From: Ascidia mentula
Lineage: Eukaryota > Chordata > Ascidiacea > Phlebobranchia > Ascidiidae
Direction of reading: 5' to 3'
Length of the DNA stretch: 64,000 nt
Assembly (NCBI GenBank): GCA_947561715.1
Contig: OX387203.1
Span: 11,470,001-11,534,000 of the forward strand
The notes under the pieces were generated by a model. That model did not search any database and had not been told where the DNA came from. It saw only the letters and a list, made by a program, of their open reading frames with translations. This document shows, piece by piece, positions 20,913 to 34,657 of the stretch. Position 1 is the stretch's first letter. Each line of letters opens with the position of its first letter. A program made the position numbers and the translations under genes.

Positions 20913-23900
20913 AAAGCATGTACTGCAAAAAAATATTTTTTATCGAAAAGTCATATACTGCAAAATGGACAAGTGCTGAAATCGCATAGTTACATACGTT
21001 GTGCAACCGCAAAAGCAATACTGGAGTATCAGCGTTTTCCACTGTATAATAAAGCTTGTACTGCAAAAAATTATTTTTTGTCGAAAAGTCATACACTGCA
21101 AAATGGACAAGTGCTGAAATCTCATAGTTACATAGGTTGTGCAACCGCAAAAGCAATACTGGAGTATCAGCGTTTTCCACTGTATAATAAAGCTTGTACT
21201 GCAAAAAAATATTTTTTATCGAAAAGTCATATACTGCAAAATGGACAAGTGCTGAAATCGCATAGTTACATACGTTGTGCAACCGCAAAAGCAATACTGG
21301 AGTATCAGCGTTTTCCACTGTATAATAAAGCTTGTACTGCAAAAAATTATTTTTTGTCGAAAAGTCATACACTGCAAAATGGACAAGTGCTGAAATCTCA
21401 TAGTTACATACGTTGTGCAACCGCAAAAGCAATACTGGAGTATCAGCGTTTTCCACTGTATAATAAAGCTTGTACTGCAAAAAAATATTTTTTATCGAAA
21501 AGTCATATACTGCAAAATGGACAAGTGCTGAAATCGCATAGTTACATACGTTGTGCAACCGCAAAAGCAATACTGGAGTATCAGCGTTTTCCACTGTATA
21601 ATAAAGCTTGTACTGCAAAAAATTATTTTTTGTCGAAAAGTCATACACTGCAAAATGGACAAGTGCTGAAATCTCATAGTTACATACGTTGTGCACCCGC
21701 AAAAGCAATACTGGAGTATCAGCGTTTTCCACTGTATAATAAAGCATGTACTGCAAAAAAATATTTTTTATCGAAAAGTCATATACTGCAAAATGGACAA
21801 GTGCTGAAATCGCATAGTTACATACGTTGTGCAACCGCAAAAGCAATACTGGAGTATCAGCGTTTTCCACTGTATAATAAAGCTTGTACTGCAAAAAATT
21901 ATTTTTTGTCGAAAAGTCATACACTGCAAAATGGACAAGTGCTGAAATCTCATAGTTACATAGGTTGTGCAACCGCAAAAGCAATACTGGAGTATCAGCG
22001 TTTTCCACTGTATAATAAAGCTTGTACTGCAAAAAAATATTTTTTATCGAAAAGTCATATACTGCAAAATGGACAAGTGCTGAAATCGCATAGTTACATA
22101 CGTTGTGCAACCGCAAAAGCAATACTGGAGTATCAGCGTTTTCCACTGTATAATAAAGCTTGTACTGCAAAAAATTATTTTTTGTCGAAAAGTCATACAC
22201 TGCAAAATGGACAAGTGCTGAAATCTCATAGTTACATACGTTGTGCAACCGCAAAAGCAATACTGGAGTATCAGCGTTTTCCACTGTATAATAAAGCTTG
22301 TACTGCAAAAAAATATTTTTTATCGAAAAGTCATATACTGCAAAATGGACAAGTGCTGAAATCGCATAGTTACATACGTTGTGCAACCGCAAAAGCAATA
22401 CTGGAGTATCAGCGTTTTCCACTGTATAATAAAGCTTGTACTGCAAAAAATTATTTTTTGTCGAAAAGTCATACACTGCAAAATGGACAAGTGCTGAAAT
22501 CTCATAGTTACATACGTTGTGCACCCGCAAAAGCAATACTGGAGTATCAGCGTTTTCCACTGTATAATAAAGCTTGTACTGCAAAAAAATATTTTTCATC
22601 GAAAAGTCATATACTGCAAAATGGACAAGTGCTGAAATCGCATAGTCACATACGTTGTGCAACCGCAAAAGCAATACTGGAGTATCAGCGTTTTCCACTG
22701 TATAATAAAGCTTGTACTGCAAAAAATATTTTTCATCGAAAAATCATATACTGCAAAATGGACAAGTGCTGAAATCTCATAGTTACATACGTTGTGCAAC
22801 CGCAAAAGCAATACTGGAGTATCAGCGTTTTCCACTGTATAATAAAGCTTGTACTGCAAAAAATTATTTTTTGTCGAAAAGTCATACACTGCAAAATGGA
22901 CAAGTGCTGAAATCTCATAGTTACATACGTTGTGCAACCGCAAAAGCAATACTGGAGTATCAGCGTTTTCCACTGTATAATAAAGCTTGTACTGCAAAAA
23001 ATATTTTTCATCGAAAAATCATATACTGCAAAATGGACAAGTGCTGAAATCGCTCAGTTACATACGTTGTGCAACCGCAAAAGCAATACTGGAGTATCAG
23101 CGTTTTCTCCTGTATAATAAAGCTTGTACTGCAAAAATTATTTTTCTTCGAAAAGTCATACACTGCAAAATGGACAAGTGCTGAAATCTCATAGTTACAT
23201 ACGTTGTGCAACCGCAAAAACAATACTGGAGTATCAGCGTTTTCCACTGTATAATAAAGCTTGTACTGCAAAAAAATATTTTTTATCGAAAAGTCATATA
23301 CTGCAAAATGGACAAGTGCTGAAATCGCATAGTTACATACGTTGTGCAACCGCAAAAGCAATACTGGAGTATCAGCGTTTTCCACTGTATAATAAAGCTT
23401 GTACTGCAAAAAATTATTTTTTGTCGAAAAGTCATACACTGCAAAATGGACAAGTGCTGAAATCTCATAGTTACATACGTTGAGCAACCGCAAAAGCAAT
23501 ACTGGAGTATCAGCGTTTTCCACTGTATAATAAAGCTTGTACTGCAAAAAAATATTTTTATCGAAAAGTCATATACTGCAAAATGGACAAGTGCTGAAAT
23601 CTCATAGTTACATACGTTGTGCAACCGCAAAAGCAATACTGGAGTATCAACGTTTTTCACTGTATAATAAAGCTTGTACTGCAAAAAATTTTTTTTTGTC
23701 GAAAAGTCATACACTGCAAAATGGACAAGTGCTGAAATCTCATAGTTACATACGTTGTGCAACCGCAAAAGCAATACTGGAGTATCAGCGTTTACCACTG
23801 TATAATAAAGCTTGTACTGCAAAAAAATATTTTTTATCGAAAGGTCATATACTGCAAAATGGACAAGTGCTGAAATCGCATAGTTACATACGTTGTGCAA

Positions 23901-23944
23901 CCGCAAAAGCAATACTGGAGTATCAGCGTTTTCCACTGTATAAT
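20913..23944. repeat. 3032-bp tandem segmental duplication, second copy
   Basis: Second copy of the segment above. It also carries two 828-bp hexamers (20913-21740, 21741-22568). It ends where the sequence passes into the terminal monomers leading to T copy e. Confidence 0.88.
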
Positions 23945-24898
23945 AAAGCTTGTACTGCAAAAAAATATTTTTCATCGAAAAGTCATATACTGCAAAATGG
24001 ACAAGTGCTGAAATCGCATAGTTACATACGTTGTGCAACCGCAAAAGCAATACTGGAGTATCAGCGTTTTCCACTGTATAATAAAGCTTGTACTGCAAAA
24101 AATTATTTTTCTTCGAAAAGTCATACACTGCAAAATGGACAAGTGCTGAAATCTCATAGTTACATACGTTGTGAAGCTGAAAAACAATACTGGAGTATCA
24201 GCGTTTTCCACTGTATAATAACCCAGTCAAAAATTATCTACCCCTTTAGTATGGGCCTAGCTTGGTTTAAGCTCTGTTTAGTGCGTTTAAGCTTGACACG
24301 GCCAATCAGCACTTATTCGGACGTCAGCCAAACTTATACGTTCGGTTTACGAATGGTGCGCCGTGCTTAAGTTTGCATAATTTCCCCCTGCGCAAAATAA
24401 TTTTGAAGTGTAATACGGTGCTTGAAGGTGAGTTTCGTCGGCGGGAGTTTTTCTGTGTATACCTGTGTCACACATATCATATTGTTTTGTCATAAGGTGG
24501 GCATAGAAGCATGAAGTTGATTTTATTTTATTTTGAGGTAGTTTGGTTGTACCTCTCTTGGTGAGTTCTGCCGTGGGGTTGTGACACCTGCAGTTTTGGA
24601 GAGCAAATTATTGTCAGTGATTTTTACCATAATATTTGTTGATTTTGCGAGCTAACTAAAATGTTTGTTTTTTTAAATATTACAAAGCGAAGCTGATGCG
24701 TTGATTCGTCATGGTTGGATGAACAACAAGCAGGCAGGGCAGGCTAGGAGGCTTGGCTTTCTCCTAACCCTAACTGCGTAATGAGTTTGTTCTAATGACT
24801 TGACGGCGGGAAACCTTGTCTAAATTGACAGGTGGTTTACGACAGCAGTTGTTTTATGTCAGGTATTTCTGTTTAATATACTTGCGACTCAAATTTTG

Positions 24899-25961
24899 AT
24901 CAAGGGTGAATACTTTGCCAATCGGGTTTGCAAGTTGGGAATAAATGCTGCAAATCGAACAGATGCAGATTTTTTCCATCATGTTGATGGCAAACACCAT
25001 GTTCGCACCTAAGTGCTTGCTGCTTTTAATGCGGAACTGTTAGGTGGATTTGTCCTGGATTAAACGCATCTTGCATGTTTGGGTGTAATGCGTCGATTGT
25101 TAATCTGGTGGAGGGGTAGACCACGCCAGTTGCAAGTTCAGCTTTCTTCAACTGTTGTCATGTTAACGTCACCACAACCTTACAAAATATAAGGAAGTGG
25201 TGGTGCTGTTAAAAGATAAAAATTTGCTGTGCCATAAACGTATTGTCATTTTCTGCATTTTTCTTTAGCTATGAGAAGTTTGTTGTCGCCAAACATTAAC
25301 ACACATGAGTTTTCGTTATGTGTCCAAATGCTAAAAGACTTTGTTAGCAAATCTTCACATATTTATGGTAAAGCATTTGTCAGTTACAATGTTCATTGTT
25401 TGATCCACTTGTGTAATGATTATGAAAAACATGGTTCATTGGAAAACATTGGCTGTTTTCAATTTGAAAATTACTTGGGTTGTTTGAAAAAAAGTTTGAA
25501 ATCTGGCTACAAACCTATGCAACAAATTGCAAGATTTGCATTTTATGAAAACCAAACTTCCCATTATATGTTTCCTATTTCCATATGATATCCCCTCGCA
25601 AAACTGTCAAAGCAATAGTGCAAATTAACCAAATAGTAAATTTCCCTCCAAGTGTTCCTTTCACACACAATAACAAGGTTTGTGGATTGGCCAATAGCAA
25701 TTTTACAACAAAAATCAGCGACTCGACCATTTCACAAAGCAATGATATTTATCGACTTTGTGACATTTACACTATTGATTCTTGGTTGCATATTGTCGTT
25801 CAAAAACAATTGTCGTCTTTTCAAAAAACCTTGTCAACTTAAAACATGTCGGAATTTACAAAGTGTGTGGTTTTTATGGGGATAATGATCAAATTAGAAG
25901 GTGCATTCTGTTGCCATATAAAGGACATTTTGTTGCCATTAATTTGCTTGATGCCACATGA
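24899..25961 (+). pseudogene. Decayed transposase remnant (T copy e)
   Basis: Stops at 25010-25012 and 25061-25063; open YNVHCLIHL/FENYLG block at 25271-25588. Confidence 0.7.
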
Positions 25962-26227
25962 TATATCTGCATGTATGTTTGTTTCTTCCACAGTACATTA
26001 GAATGAAAAATTTTGTTTGTATAAAATCCCCAAAGGCTGGATGGTCGGCACCAATGCATGTAAGTGGACACCCATCAATTTGGATGTATAAAGATTCTTG
26101 AAAAATGAAATTTCTGTGGATGCAGCTTGGCAGACGTGTCCTTCCACCATTCTTTGTGAAGGGAGTAAGTTGTGTATTTGTGCCAAATAATTGTGCATTT
26201 TTGTTTCATGCACTTTGTTCTTTTCAG

Positions 26228-27196
26228 GCACAAATGCCCGTTGTTTGAAAAGAAAATGTAGATCTGCTGATCTGGAAAGGGACATTCTAATGAGCGAATC
26301 CACTGAAAGCAGTTCTTCTTCCACGATACCTCTCTTGCAAAAAAAGGTGTCCATAAACCTTGTGCTGATTTTTATGCATAAAACCGGCACATATTATTCA
26401 TCTAGTTTTTTAATTGACTGGGGACCTTTGCTTGTGCATTTGCTTATTTTAGTTTACTTTCAACAGGTTCTTGCCACCCAAGCAGCAAAAACAATGTCAC
26501 AATGACAGGAGCATGAACTGTCTGAAAACATTGGCATCCTTATCGACAAAACAATAAAGGTGAAGGAAGAAATGCGGAGGATTGGTGACCGAATTCAGAG
26601 AATGGAAACTCTGACAGAAAAAAAACACATGTGTGGCAGAAAAGTTTTTGCCGCAATCAGCTGTCAACGAAGAACATCTGATGGCTCTACTTACTAAACC
26701 AAATGTGAGCTTTCTTTTTACCTAATGCACTGAGGCTTTTGTCTCCATGCTTTACACTGTAAATGACATCTGCTATACATTTCAATCATTTTGTATGTTG
26801 ATACTTTTCAAAGGGACAAAGTAAAACTTGCCCAAGTGATGGACATGGACCAACTTCGTGGCACCTTCCGGAATTCTGTAAAGCTGTTTATGACAAAACA
26901 CCTGGCTCTTCAATTTTGTTTTGGCGCAGGAAAACAAAAATCCCATTCAAATCACATCCTCTGTTGGCATTTATGTTGGGTGAGTCAAATTGCTTTGGAA
27001 ATCTCACAAGACACGCCACACTGCGGGCCTCATTGTAAAGCCTTCCGATTGTGAAGTTGTCACAACTTTCACATATTTAATTCCCACATGTCAAATATTT
27101 AATTTCTGTGCACGATAGAATGTTACCAAAATTTTAACTAAATCATATGTTTTATGTTCTGCAGACGCATTGAAAGATGGAAGACGCAGGCAGTGA
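26228..27196 (+). pseudogene. Decayed DUF4806-like gene (T copy e)
   Basis: Exon blocks lie at 26228-26346, 26467-26704, 26814-26979 and 27165-27196, with the TGA at 26503-26505. Confidence 0.52.
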
Positions 27197-27677
27197 AATA
27201 CCAAGAAATCGCCACGGCGGGGAAACGAGTTTTACCTGGAGTTGTTGCCGGAGTGACGAAAGAATATCAAGAAACGGCAATCAATCCTCAATAAAGCCCA
27301 CCACGTCCCAGAGTACATAGTTTCCTCGAACAGTGCACTTCAAGTTACTCCGTACTTCCACTGCGCTTGCCACTGTATTTTTATTTGTGTGTTGTTATTT
27401 TCAATAAAATAGTATGTTAATTTAAGTCGTGTTACGTGCGAGACGGTGAAGTAGCGAGTTTGATGAGGTCATATTTTGAAAGCAGCCAGGCAATATCATT
27501 ATGTTCGGTAAACGCACGCCGAAAGCTCGCTCGGCCAAGCTTGGATTTGTTCAATTGTAGAACATACGCCGAACATATATCCAACATTTAAGTACGGTGA
27601 ACATGCGTCGCCCAAGCTTGATGCCAAACGTATCTTGACATAAAGTGACAAGGGCCGTGCCTAAATTTATGACTGGG

Positions 27678-28505
27678 AAAGCTTGTACTGCTAAAAAATA
27701 TTTTTTATCGAAAAGTCATATACTGCAAAATGGACAAGTGCTGAAATCTCATAGTTACATACGTTGTGCAACCGCAAAAGCAATACTGGAGTATCAGCGT
27801 TTTCCACTGTATAATAAAGCTTGTACCGCAAAAAAATATTTTTTATCGAAAAGTCATATACTGCAAAATGGACAAGTGCTGAAATCTCATAGTTACATAC
27901 GTTGTGCAACCGCAAAAGCAATACTGGAGTATCAACGTTTTCACTGTATAATAAAGCTTGTACTGCAAAAAAATTTTTTTTGCCGAAAAGTCATACACTG
28001 CAAAATGGACAAGTGCTGAAATCTCATAGTTACATACGTTGTGCAACCGCAAAAGCAATACTGGAGTATCAGCGTTTTCCACTGTATAATAAAGCTTGTA
28101 CTGCAAAAAAATATTTTTTATCGAAAGGTCATATACTGCAAAATGGACAAGTGCTGAAATCGCATAGTTACATACTTTGTGCAACCGCAAAAGCAATACT
28201 GGAGTATCAGCGTTTTCCACTGTATAATAAAGCTTGTACTGCAAAAAAATATTTTTCATCGAAAAGTCATATACTGCAAAATGGACAAGTGCTGAAATCG
28301 CATAGTTACATACGTTGTGCAACCGCAAAAGCAATACTGGAGTATCAGCGTTTTCCACTGTATAATAAAGCTTGTACTGCAAAAAATTATTTTTCTTCGA
28401 AAAGTCATACACTGCAAAATGGACAAGTGCTGAAATCTCATAGTTACATACGTTGTGAAGCTGAAAAACAATACTGGAGTATCAGCGTTTTCCACTGTAT
28501 AATAA
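27678..28505. repeat. Satellite block S5: six monomers plus TSD
   Basis: Standard flanking hexamer with all six diagnostic monomers in order. Confidence 0.95.
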
Positions 28506-29182
28506 CCCAGTCAAAAATTATCTACCCCTTTAGTATGGGCCTAGCTTGGTTTAAGCTCTGTTTAGTGCGTTTAAGCTTGACACGGCCAATCAGCACTTAT
28601 TCGGACGTCAGCCAAACTTATACGTTCGGTTTACGAATGGTGCGCCGTGCTTAAGTTTGCATAATTTCCCCCTGCGCAAAATAATTTTGAAGTGTAATAC
28701 GGTGCTTGAAGGTGAGTTTCGTCGGCGGGAGTTTTTCTGTGTATACCTGTGTCACACATATCATATTGTTTTGTCATAAGGTGGGCATAGAAGCATGAAG
28801 TTGATTTTATTTTATTTTGAGGTAGTTTGGTTGTACCTCTCTTGGTGAGTTCTGCCGTGGGGTTGTGACACCTGCAGTTTTGGAGAGCAAATTATTGTCA
28901 GTGATTTTTACCATAATATTTGTTGATTTTGCGAGCTAACTAAAATGTTTGTTTTTTTAAATATTACAAAGCGAAGCTGATGCGTTGATTCGTCATGGTT
29001 GGATGAACAACAAGCAGGCAGGGCAGGCTAGGAGGCTTGGCTTTCTCCTAACCCTAACTGCGTAATGAGTTTGTTCTAATGACTTGACGGCGGGAAACCT
29101 TGTCTAAATTGACAGGTGGTTTACGACAGCAGTTGTTTTATGTCAGGTATTTCTGTTTAATATACTTGCGACTCAAATTTTG

Positions 29183-30245
29183 ATCAAGGGTGAATACTTT
29201 GCCAATCGGGTTTGCAAGTTGGGAATAAATGCTGCAAATCGAACAGATGCAGATTTTTTCCATCATGTTGATGGCAAACACCATGTTCGCACCTAAGTGC
29301 TTGCTGCTTTTAATGCGGAACTGTTAGGTGGATTTGTCCTGGATTAAACGCATCTTGCATGTTTGGGTGTAATGCGTCGATTGTTAATCTGGTGGAGGGG
29401 TAGACCACGCCAGTTGCAAGTTCAGCTTTCTTCAACTGTTGTCATGTTAACGTCACCACAACCTTACAAAATATAAGGAAGTGGTGGTGCTGTTAAAAGA
29501 TAAAAATTTGCTGTGCCATAAACGTATTGTCATTTTCTGCATTTTTCTTTAGCTATGAGAAGTTTGTTGTCGCCAAACATTAACACACATGAGTTTTCGT
29601 TATGTGTCCAAATGCTAAAAGACTTTGTTAGCAAATCTTCACATATTTATGGTAAAGCATTTGTCAGTTACAATGTTCATTGTTTGATCCACTTGTGTAA
29701 TGATTATGAAAAACATGGTTCATTGGAAAACATTGGCTGTTTTCAATTTGAAAATTACTTGGGTTGTTTGAAAAAAAGTTTGAAATCTGGCTACAAACCT
29801 ATGCAACAAATTGCAAGATTTGCATTTTATGAAAACCAAACTTCCCATTATATGTTTCCTATTTCCATATGATATCCCCTCGCAAAACTGTCAAAGCAAT
29901 AGTGCAAATTAACCAAATAGTAAATTTCCCTCCAAGTGTTCCTTTCACACACAATAACAAGGTTTGTGGATTGGCCAATAGCAATTTTACAACAAAAATC
30001 AGCGACTCGACCATTTCACAAAGCAATGATATTTATCGACTTTGTGACATTTACACTATTGATTCTTGGTTGCATATTGTCGTTCAAAAACAATTGTCGT
30101 CTTTTCAAAAAACCTTGTCAACTTAAAACATGTCGGAATTTACAAAGTGTGTGGTTTTTATGGGGATAATGATCAAATTAGAAGGTGCATTCTGTTGCCA
30201 TATAAAGGACATTTTGTTGCCATTAATTTGCTTGATGCCACATGA
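29183..30245 (+). pseudogene. Decayed transposase remnant (T copy f)
   Basis: Stops at 29294-29296 and 29345-29347; open block at 29555-29872. Confidence 0.7.
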
Positions 30246-30511
30246 TATATCTGCATGTATGTTTGTTTCTTCCACAGTACATTAGAATGAAAAATTTTGT
30301 TTGTATAAAATCCCCAAAGGCTGGATGGTCGGCACCAATGCATGTAAGTGGACACCCATCAATTTGGATGTATAAAGATTCTTGAAAAATGAAATTTCTG
30401 TGGATGCAGCTTGGCAGACGTGTCCTTCCACCATTCTTTGTGAAGGGAGTAAGTTGTGTATTTGTGCCAAATAATTGTGCATTTTTGTTTCATGCACTTT
30501 GTTCTTTTCAG

Positions 30512-31480
30512 GCACAAATGCCCGTTGTTTGAAAAGAAAATGTAGATCTGCTGATCTGGAAAGGGACATTCTAATGAGCGAATCCACTGAAAGCAGTTCT
30601 TCTTCCACGATACCTCTCTTGCAAAAAAAGGTGTCCATAAACCTTGTGCTGATTTTTATGCATAAAACCGGCACATATTATTCATCTAGTTTTTTAATTG
30701 ACTGGGGACCTTTGCTTGTGCATTTGCTTATTTTAGTTTACTTTCAACAGGTTCTTGCCACCCAAGCAGCAAAAACAATGTCACAATGACAGGAGCATGA
30801 ACTGTCTGAAAACATTGGCATCCTTATCGACAAAACAATAAAGGTGAAGGAAGAAATGCGGAGGATTGGTGACCGAATTCAGAGAATGGAAACTCTGACA
30901 GAAAAAAAACACATGTGTGGCAGAAAAGTTTTTGCCGCAATCAGCTGTCAACGAAGAACATCTGATGGCTCTACTTACTAAACCAAATGTGAGCTTTCTT
31001 TTTACCTAATGCACTGAGGCTTTTGTCTCCATGCTTTACACTGTAAATGACATCTGCTATACATTTCAATCATTTTGTATGTTGATACTTTTCAAAGGGA
31101 CAAAGTAAAACTTGCCCAAGTGATGGACATGGACCAACTTCGTGGCACCTTCCGGAATTCTGTAAAGCTGTTTATGACAAAACACCTGGCTCTTCAATTT
31201 TGTTTTGGCGCAGGAAAACAAAAATCCCATTCAAATCACATCCTCTGTTGGCATTTATGTTGGGTGAGTCAAATTGCTTTGGAAATCTCACAAGACACGC
31301 CACACTGCGGGCCTCATTGTAAAGCCTTCCGATTGTGAAGTTGTCACAACTTTCACATATTTAATTCCCACATGTCAAATATTTAATTTCTGTGCACGAT
31401 AGAATGTTACCAAAATTTTAACTAAATCATATGTTTTATGTTCTGCAGACGCATTGAAAGATGGAAGACGCAGGCAGTGA
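30512..31480 (+). pseudogene. Decayed DUF4806-like gene (T copy f)
   Basis: Exon blocks lie at 30512-30630, 30751-30988, 31098-31263 and 31449-31480, with the TGA at 30787-30789. Confidence 0.52.
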
Positions 31481-31961
31481 AATACCAAGAAATCGCCACG
31501 GCGGGGAAACGAGTTTTACCTGGAGTTGTTGCCGGAGTGACGAAAGAATATCAAGAAACGGCAATCAATCCTCAATAAAGCCCACCACGTCCCAGAGTAC
31601 ATAGTTTCCTCGAACAGTGCACTTCAAGTTACTCCGTACTTCCACTGCGCTTGCCACTGTATTTTTATTTGTGTGTTGTTATTTTCAATAAAATAGTATG
31701 TTAATTTAAGTCGTGTTACGTGCGAGACGGTGAAGTAGCGAGTTTGATGAGGTCATATTTTGAAAGCAGCCAGGCAATATCATTATGTTCGGTAAACGCA
31801 CGCCGAAAGCTCGCTCGGCCAAGCTTGGATTTGTTCAATTGTAGAACATACGCCGAACATATATCCAACATTTAAGTACGGTGAACATGCGTCGCCCAAG
31901 CTTGATGCCAAACGTATCTTGACATAAAGTGACAAGGGCCGTGCCTAAATTTATGACTGGG

Positions 31962-32651
31962 AAAGCTTGTACTGCTAAAAAATATTTTTTATCGAAAAGT
32001 CATATACTGCAAAATGGACAAGTGCTGAAATCTCATAGTTACATACGTTGTGCAACCGCAAAAGCAATACTGGAGTATCAGCGTTTTCCACTGTATAATA
32101 AAGCTTGTACCGCAAAAAAATATTTTTTATCGAAAAGTCATATACTGCAAAATGGACAAGTGCTGAAATCTCATAGTTACATACGTTGTGCAACCGCAAA
32201 AGCAATACTGGAGTATCAACGTTTTCACTGTATAATAAAGCTTGTACTGCAAAAAAATTTTTTTTGCCGAAAAGTCATACACTGCAAAATGGACAAGTGC
32301 TGAAATCTCATAGTTACATACGTTGTGCAACCGCAAAAGCAATACTGGAGTATCAGCGTTTTCCACTGTATAATAAAGCTTGTACTGCAAAAAAATATTT
32401 TTCATCGAAAAGTCATATACTGCAAAATGGACAAGTGCTGAAATCGCATAGTTACATACGTTGTGCAACCGCAAAAGCAATACTGGAGTATCAGCGTTTT
32501 CCACTGTATAATAAAGCTTGTACTGCAAAAAATTATTTTTCTTCGAAAAGTCATACACTGCAAAATGGACAAGTGCTGAAATCTCATAGTTACATACGTT
32601 GTGAAGCTGAAAAACAATACTGGAGTATCAGCGTTTTCCACTGTATAATAA
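31962..32651. repeat. Satellite block S6: five monomers (monomer 4 lost)
   Basis: 690 bp, exactly 138 bp shorter than the standard block. The monomer with AAAGGTCATA and TACTTTGTGC is missing, while the other five marks are in order. S9 has the identical deletion, so the two blocks share ancestry. Confidence 0.93.
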
Positions 32652-33328
32652 CCCAGTCAAAAATTATCTACCCCTTTAGTATGGGCCTAGCTTGGTTTAA
32701 GCTCTGTTTAGTGCGTTTAAGCTTGACACGGCCAATCAGCACTTATTCGGACGTCAGCCAAACTTATACGTTCGGTTTACGAATGGTGCGCCGTGCTTAA
32801 GTTTGCATAATTTCCCCCTGCGCAAAATAATTTTGAAGTGTAATACGGTGCTTGAAGGTGAGTTTCGTCGGCGGGAGTTTTTCTGTGTATACCTGTGTCA
32901 CACATATCATATTGTTTTGTCATAAGGTGGGCATAGAAGCATGAAGTTGATTTTATTTTATTTTGAGGTAGTTTGGTTGTACCTCTCTTGGTGAGTTCTG
33001 CCGTGGGGTTGTGACACCTGCAGTTTTGGAGAGCAAATTATTGTCAGTGATTTTTACCATAATATTTGTTGATTTTGCGAGCTAACTAAAATGTTTGTTT
33101 TTTTAAATATTACAAAGCGAAGCTGATGCGTTGATTCGTCATGGTTGGATGAACAACAAGCAGGCAGGGCAGGCTAGGAGGCTTGGCTTTCTCCTAACCC
33201 TAACTGCGTAATGAGTTTGTTCTAATGACTTGACGGCGGGAAACCTTGTCTAAATTGACAGGTGGTTTACGACAGCAGTTGTTTTATGTCAGGTATTTCT
33301 GTTTAATATACTTGCGACTCAAATTTTG

Positions 33329-34391
33329 ATCAAGGGTGAATACTTTGCCAATCGGGTTTGCAAGTTGGGAATAAATGCTGCAAATCGAACAGATGCAGAT
33401 TTTTTCCATCATGTTGATGGCAAACACCATGTTCGCACCTAAGTGCTTGCTGCTTTTAATGCGGAACTGTTAGGTGGATTTGTCCTGGATTAAACGCATC
33501 TTGCATGTTTGGGTGTAATGCGTCGATTGTTAATCTGGTGGAGGGGTAGACCACGCCAGTTGCAAGTTCAGCTTTCTTCAACTGTTGTCATGTTAACGTC
33601 ACCACAACCTTACAAAATATAAGGAAGTGGTGGTGCTGTTAAAAGATAAAAATTTGCTGTGCCATAAACGTATTGTCATTTTCTGCATTTTTCTTTAGCT
33701 ATGAGAAGTTTGTTGTCGCCAAACATTAACACACATGAGTTTTCGTTATGTGTCCAAATGCTAAAAGACTTTGTTAGCAAATCTTCACATATTTATGGTA
33801 AAGCATTTGTCAGTTACAATGTTCATTGTTTGATCCACTTGTGTAATGATTATGAAAAACATGGTTCATTGGAAAACATTGGCTGTTTTCAATTTGAAAA
33901 TTACTTGGGTTGTTTGAAAAAAAGTTTGAAATCTGGCTACAAACCTATGCAACAAATTGCAAGATTTGCATTTTATGAAAACCAAACTTCCCATTATATG
34001 TTTCCTATTTCCATATGATATCCCCTCGCAAAACTGTCAAAGCAATAGTGCAAATTAACCAAATAGTAAATTTCCCTCCAAGTGTTCCTTTCACACACAA
34101 TAACAAGGTTTGTGGATTGGCCAATAGCAATTTTACAACAAAAATCAGCGACTCGACCATTTCACAAAGCAATGATATTTATCGACTTTGTGACATTTAC
34201 ACTATTGATTCTTGGTTGCATATTGTCGTTCAAAAACAATTGTCGTCTTTTCAAAAAACCTTGTCAACTTAAAACATGTCGGAATTTACAAAGTGTGTGG
34301 TTTTTATGGGGATAATGATCAAATTAGAAGGTGCATTCTGTTGCCATATAAAGGACATTTTGTTGCCATTAATTTGCTTGATGCCACATGA
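33329..34391 (+). pseudogene. Decayed transposase remnant (T copy g)
   Basis: Stops at 33440-33442 and 33491-33493; open block at 33701-34018. Confidence 0.7.
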
Positions 34392-34657
34392 TATATCTGC
34401 ATGTATGTTTGTTTCTTCCACAGTACATTAGAATGAAAAATTTTGTTTGTATAAAATCCCCAAAGGCTGGATGGTCGGCACCAATGCATGTAAGTGGACA
34501 CCCATCAATTTGGATGTATAAAGATTCTTGAAAAATGAAATTTCTGTGGATGCAGCTTGGCAGACGTGTCCTTCCACCATTCTTTGTGAAGGGAGTAAGT
34601 TGTGTATTTGTGCCAAATAATTGTGCATTTTTGTTTCATGCACTTTGTTCTTTTCAG

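Larger units (their letters stand above)
13328..24221. repeat. Satellite block S4: expanded array of about 79 monomers (10.9 kb)
   Basis: The 138-bp monomer repeats without interruption. The block opens with the T-flanking hexamer (13328-14155), then an unoccupied T site, then a second hexamer-like run whose first five monomers match it. The middle is built from alternating A (TTTTTTATCG with ATCGCATAG) and B (TTTTTTGTCG with ATACACTGC and ATCTCATAG) monomers. The end (23537-24221) is a slightly diverged version of the flanking hexamer finishing in the GAAGCTG monomer. Each monomer contains an AT palindrome (AAAAAATATTTTTT) and two TACTGCAAAA elements 35 bp apart. Because 138 bp is 46 codons, frames stay open for hundreds of codons on both strands; I do not treat these as genes. 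Confidence 0.95.
24222..27677 (+). mobile_element. T copy e: complete 3456-bp transposon
   Basis: First T after the large satellite block. Termini are intact and the base at 24234 is T, as in copy b. Confidence 0.9.
28506..31961 (+). mobile_element. T copy f: complete 3456-bp transposon
   Basis: Intact termini with AA TSD on both sides. It is followed by a five-monomer block rather than six. Confidence 0.9.

Noticed and set aside
13328..24221. CRISPR-like regular spacing
   Set aside because: The whole 138-bp unit is conserved, with no unique spacers between short repeats, so this is an ordinary satellite.
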